This document shows, one piece after another, positions 62,803 to 64,000 of a stretch of DNA of 64,000 nt (the stretch's first letter is position 1; the number at the start of each line of letters is the position of its first letter). The notes below the pieces were generated by a model. The model saw only the letters and a program-made list of their open reading frames with translations, ran no database searches and had not been told where the DNA came from. Source of the stretch: Oscillospiraceae bacterium (GTDB taxonomy: Bacteria; Bacillota; Clostridia; Oscillospirales; Acutalibacteraceae); NCBI GenBank assembly GCA_029219165.1, contig JAQXSW010000028.1, forward strand, positions 35,811 to 99,810, written 5' to 3'. The translations under genes were made by a program, and so were the position numbers.

Positions 62803-63459
62803 ATGACGGAATTTTTAAACTCCGTAGGTTACGATTTTGATACCACCATTTTTTATTTTTTTGGTCAGATTCAATGTGAATTTTTAAATTTTTTTGCCGA
62901 ATTCCTTTCACTATTTGCCGGCGAATTCGCTTTTTTTACTTATATAGTTATATCTTTACTTCTTTGCATATCTACTAAAACCAGGAGATATGGTGTTGGT
63001 CTTTTCATTGCACTTACAATAGGTGCCCTTGTTACAAACATTGCCCTTAAACCTGAAATTGCAAGACCAAGACCATACATTGGACTTAAAAACTCATCAT
63101 TTTGGGAAATGTATCAACAATTCTACCAATTTGCCGGTTCGCACACAGAATCAACATACTCTTTCCCTTCCGGTCATGCAACATTGGCTTTTGATGTAGC
63201 AGTTTCAATGACCTTGACAAGTAGCCAAATAAAGAAAAGATCTGTGGGCCCAATTTTGATAACTTTCGCTTTACTTATTTCACTTTCAAGGATATACCTA
63301 ATGGTCCACTACCCAACAGATGTTTTGACAGGCATGATAATTGGCACAATTGCCGGACTCATAGGTGGATACAGTGCACTTGCCCTACACTTCAAATTCG
63401 AAAAGCAAGCCCTTGAAAAGCAAATCCTTGAGGAAGAAAAAGAATTTGAATCAGCATAA
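62803..63459 (+). CDS. PAP2-family membrane phosphatase
   Basis: 218-residue membrane protein with the PAP2 catalytic signature: KPEIARPRP (KX6RP), YSFPSGHATLAF (PSGH) and SRIYLMVHYPTDVLTG (SRX5HX3D). Likely substrates are undecaprenyl diphosphate or lipid phosphates. About five hydrophobic helices precede and follow the motifs. A GGAGG site lies 8 nt upstream. The stop codon is followed within 3 nt by repeat array 3. Confidence 0.92.
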   Translation: MTEFLNSVGYDFDTTIFYFFGQIQCEFLNFFAEFLSLFAGEFAFFTYIVISLLLCISTKTRRYGVGLFIALTIGALVTNIALKPEIARPRPYIGLKNSSFWEMYQQFYQFAGSHTESTYSFPSGHATLAFDVAVSMTLTSSQIKKRSVGPILITFALLISLSRIYLMVHYPTDVLTGMIIGTIAGLIGGYSALALHFKFEKQALEKQILEEEKEFESA

Positions 63460-63461
63460 CC

Positions 63462-63613
63462 GGGGACGGTTCTCCGTCGTTGGGGACGGTTCTTCGTTGT
63501 TGGGGACGGTTCTCCGTTGTCGGGGACGGTTCTCCGCCACTGGGGACGGTTCTCCGCCACTGGGGACGGTTCTCCGTTGTCGGGGACGGTTCTCCGTTGT
63601 CGGGGACGGTTCT
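63462..63613 (+). repeat. Tandem array 3: eight units of the 20-bp repeat after PAP2
   Basis: Eight perfect 12-bp cores GGGGACGGTTCT at exact 20-bp steps. Variable segments in order: CCGTCGTT, TCGTTGTT, CCGTTGTC, CCGCCACT twice, CCGTTGTC twice. The eighth core ends in CATATAG. It lies between the PAP2 stop codon and the terminator at 63630, in sense orientation like array 2 behind der. Confidence 0.95.
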
Positions 63614-63629
63614 CATATAGAATAAGAAT

Positions 63630-63664
63630 AAAAGCACCTACTTACATTACAAGTAGGTGCTTTT
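63630..63664. terminator. Terminator after PAP2 and array 3
   Basis: 14-bp stem AAAAGCACCTACTT / AAGTAGGTGCTTTT with a 7-nt loop, followed by GATTTG. It may also serve the convergent gene at the window end. Confidence 0.85.
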
Positions 63665-63705
63665 GATTTGTAAAATATATAATTAAAAATCGTTTCTTAT
63701 CCTTT

Positions 63706-64000
63706 TTATTGCTCCATTACCAGTTCTTTTAATTCTTGTCTTTTATTAATATCATAAATATCAAAGAAATCTGCTGCCTGGTCAAATGTGAAATTCATTT
63801 TAGTCATTAGATTTCTTATGTTACTGCTTTGGGTTTGATTTATTCCTTGTTCCATTCCGTCTTCAAATATTGCTTCGCCAAAATTACACATAGATGCATA
63901 CTCCTTTCTGCTTGTTAATTCATATCCGTATTCTGCCCTTAGTATAGTATTTTTCTCCTCAAATTTCAAATCGTTAGAAAAGATAACATTTAACATTCTA
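63706..64000 (-). CDS. C-terminal piece of an Rpn-family (PD-(D/E)XK) nuclease/transposase gene
   Basis: About 96 residues are visible to the window edge and the reading frame is open there, so the 5' part lies outside. MLNVIFSNDLKFEEKNTILRAEYG and SMCNFGEAIFEDGMEQGINQ resemble the C-terminal region of Rpn recombination-promoting nucleases (PDDEXK_2 family), in which GIxxGI and NLM helices follow the catalytic domain. The catalytic domain itself is not in the window, so activity cannot be judged. An internal ATG at 63996 is probably not the start. Confidence 0.65.
   Translation of the reverse strand, partial: RMLNVIFSNDLKFEEKNTILRAEYGYELTSRKEYASMCNFGEAIFEDGMEQGINQTQSSNIRNLMTKMNFTFDQAADFFDIYDINKRQELKELVMEQ

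Noticed and set aside
63706..64000. Insertion sequence at the window end
   Set aside because: Only the C-terminal part of an Rpn-type protein is visible, with no terminal inverted repeats or target duplication in view.

Overview
The window is low-GC DNA (by eye well under 45% GC) from a member of the Firmicutes, class Clostridia. The evidence is the block pyrH-frr-uppS-cdsA-dxr-rseP-ispG-polC (PolC is the Firmicutes-type replicase), a type III glutamine synthetase, many cysteine-lipoboxed lipoproteins, a YlbF-family protein, strong GGAGG ribosome binding sites and frequent GTG/TTG starts. A gut or rumen Oscillospirales-like bacterium is my best guess. No rRNA, tRNA, insertion sequence or CRISPR array was seen.

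Layout. 1-8.7 kb (minus): polC (cut by the window edge) and the isoprenoid/phospholipid/translation block. 8.9-10.1 kb (plus): a transglutaminase-like lipoprotein. 10.2-22.4 kb (minus): tuf, fusA, rpsG, rpsL, then rpoC and rpoB. 22.7-25.2 kb: ndk and a pair of bacterial PH-domain membrane proteins. 25.3-26.0 kb: two tandem arrays of a 20-bp repeat facing each other. 26-29.6 kb (minus): der, a DUF512 radical SAM protein, rpmF and yceD. 29.7-30.7 kb: an alpha/beta hydrolase. 30.7-47.2 kb (minus): a tightly packed run of 16 genes. 47.3-50.0 kb (minus): a methyltransferase, a small P-loop protein and pgi. 50.2-52.3 kb: glnN. 52.4-56.0 kb: two secreted proteins divergent from a double-HTH regulator. 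56.0-62.6 kb (minus): mutL, mutS, ylbF and miaB. 62.8-63.6 kb: a PAP2 phosphatase followed by a third repeat array. The window ends in a piece of an Rpn-type nuclease gene.

The most unusual content is the 16-gene run. One promoter and a structured leader ending in a strong terminator-like hairpin precede two complete BtuCDF-type ABC importers. Then come three lipoproteins that appear to share a module with the phrase ANDGY/SADGY, an XdhC-family protein, a lipoprotein phosphoesterase, an AmrS/PflA-like radical SAM enzyme, an unrecognised protein, a rhodanese-like lipoprotein, an FMN-binding-like lipoprotein, and a 964-residue lipoprotein with about five modules resembling the sulfite-oxidase molybdopterin fold. 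My inference is one system for capture, import and extracytosolic redox handling of a metal or cofactor, possibly molybdenum-related. The function is not established.

Two further points stand out. PolC lacks the DEDD proofreading exonuclease that normally interrupts its PHP domain. The 20-bp repeats have an invariant 12-bp core and a variable 8-bp segment, and two of the three arrays sit between a stop codon and a hairpin, in sense orientation.
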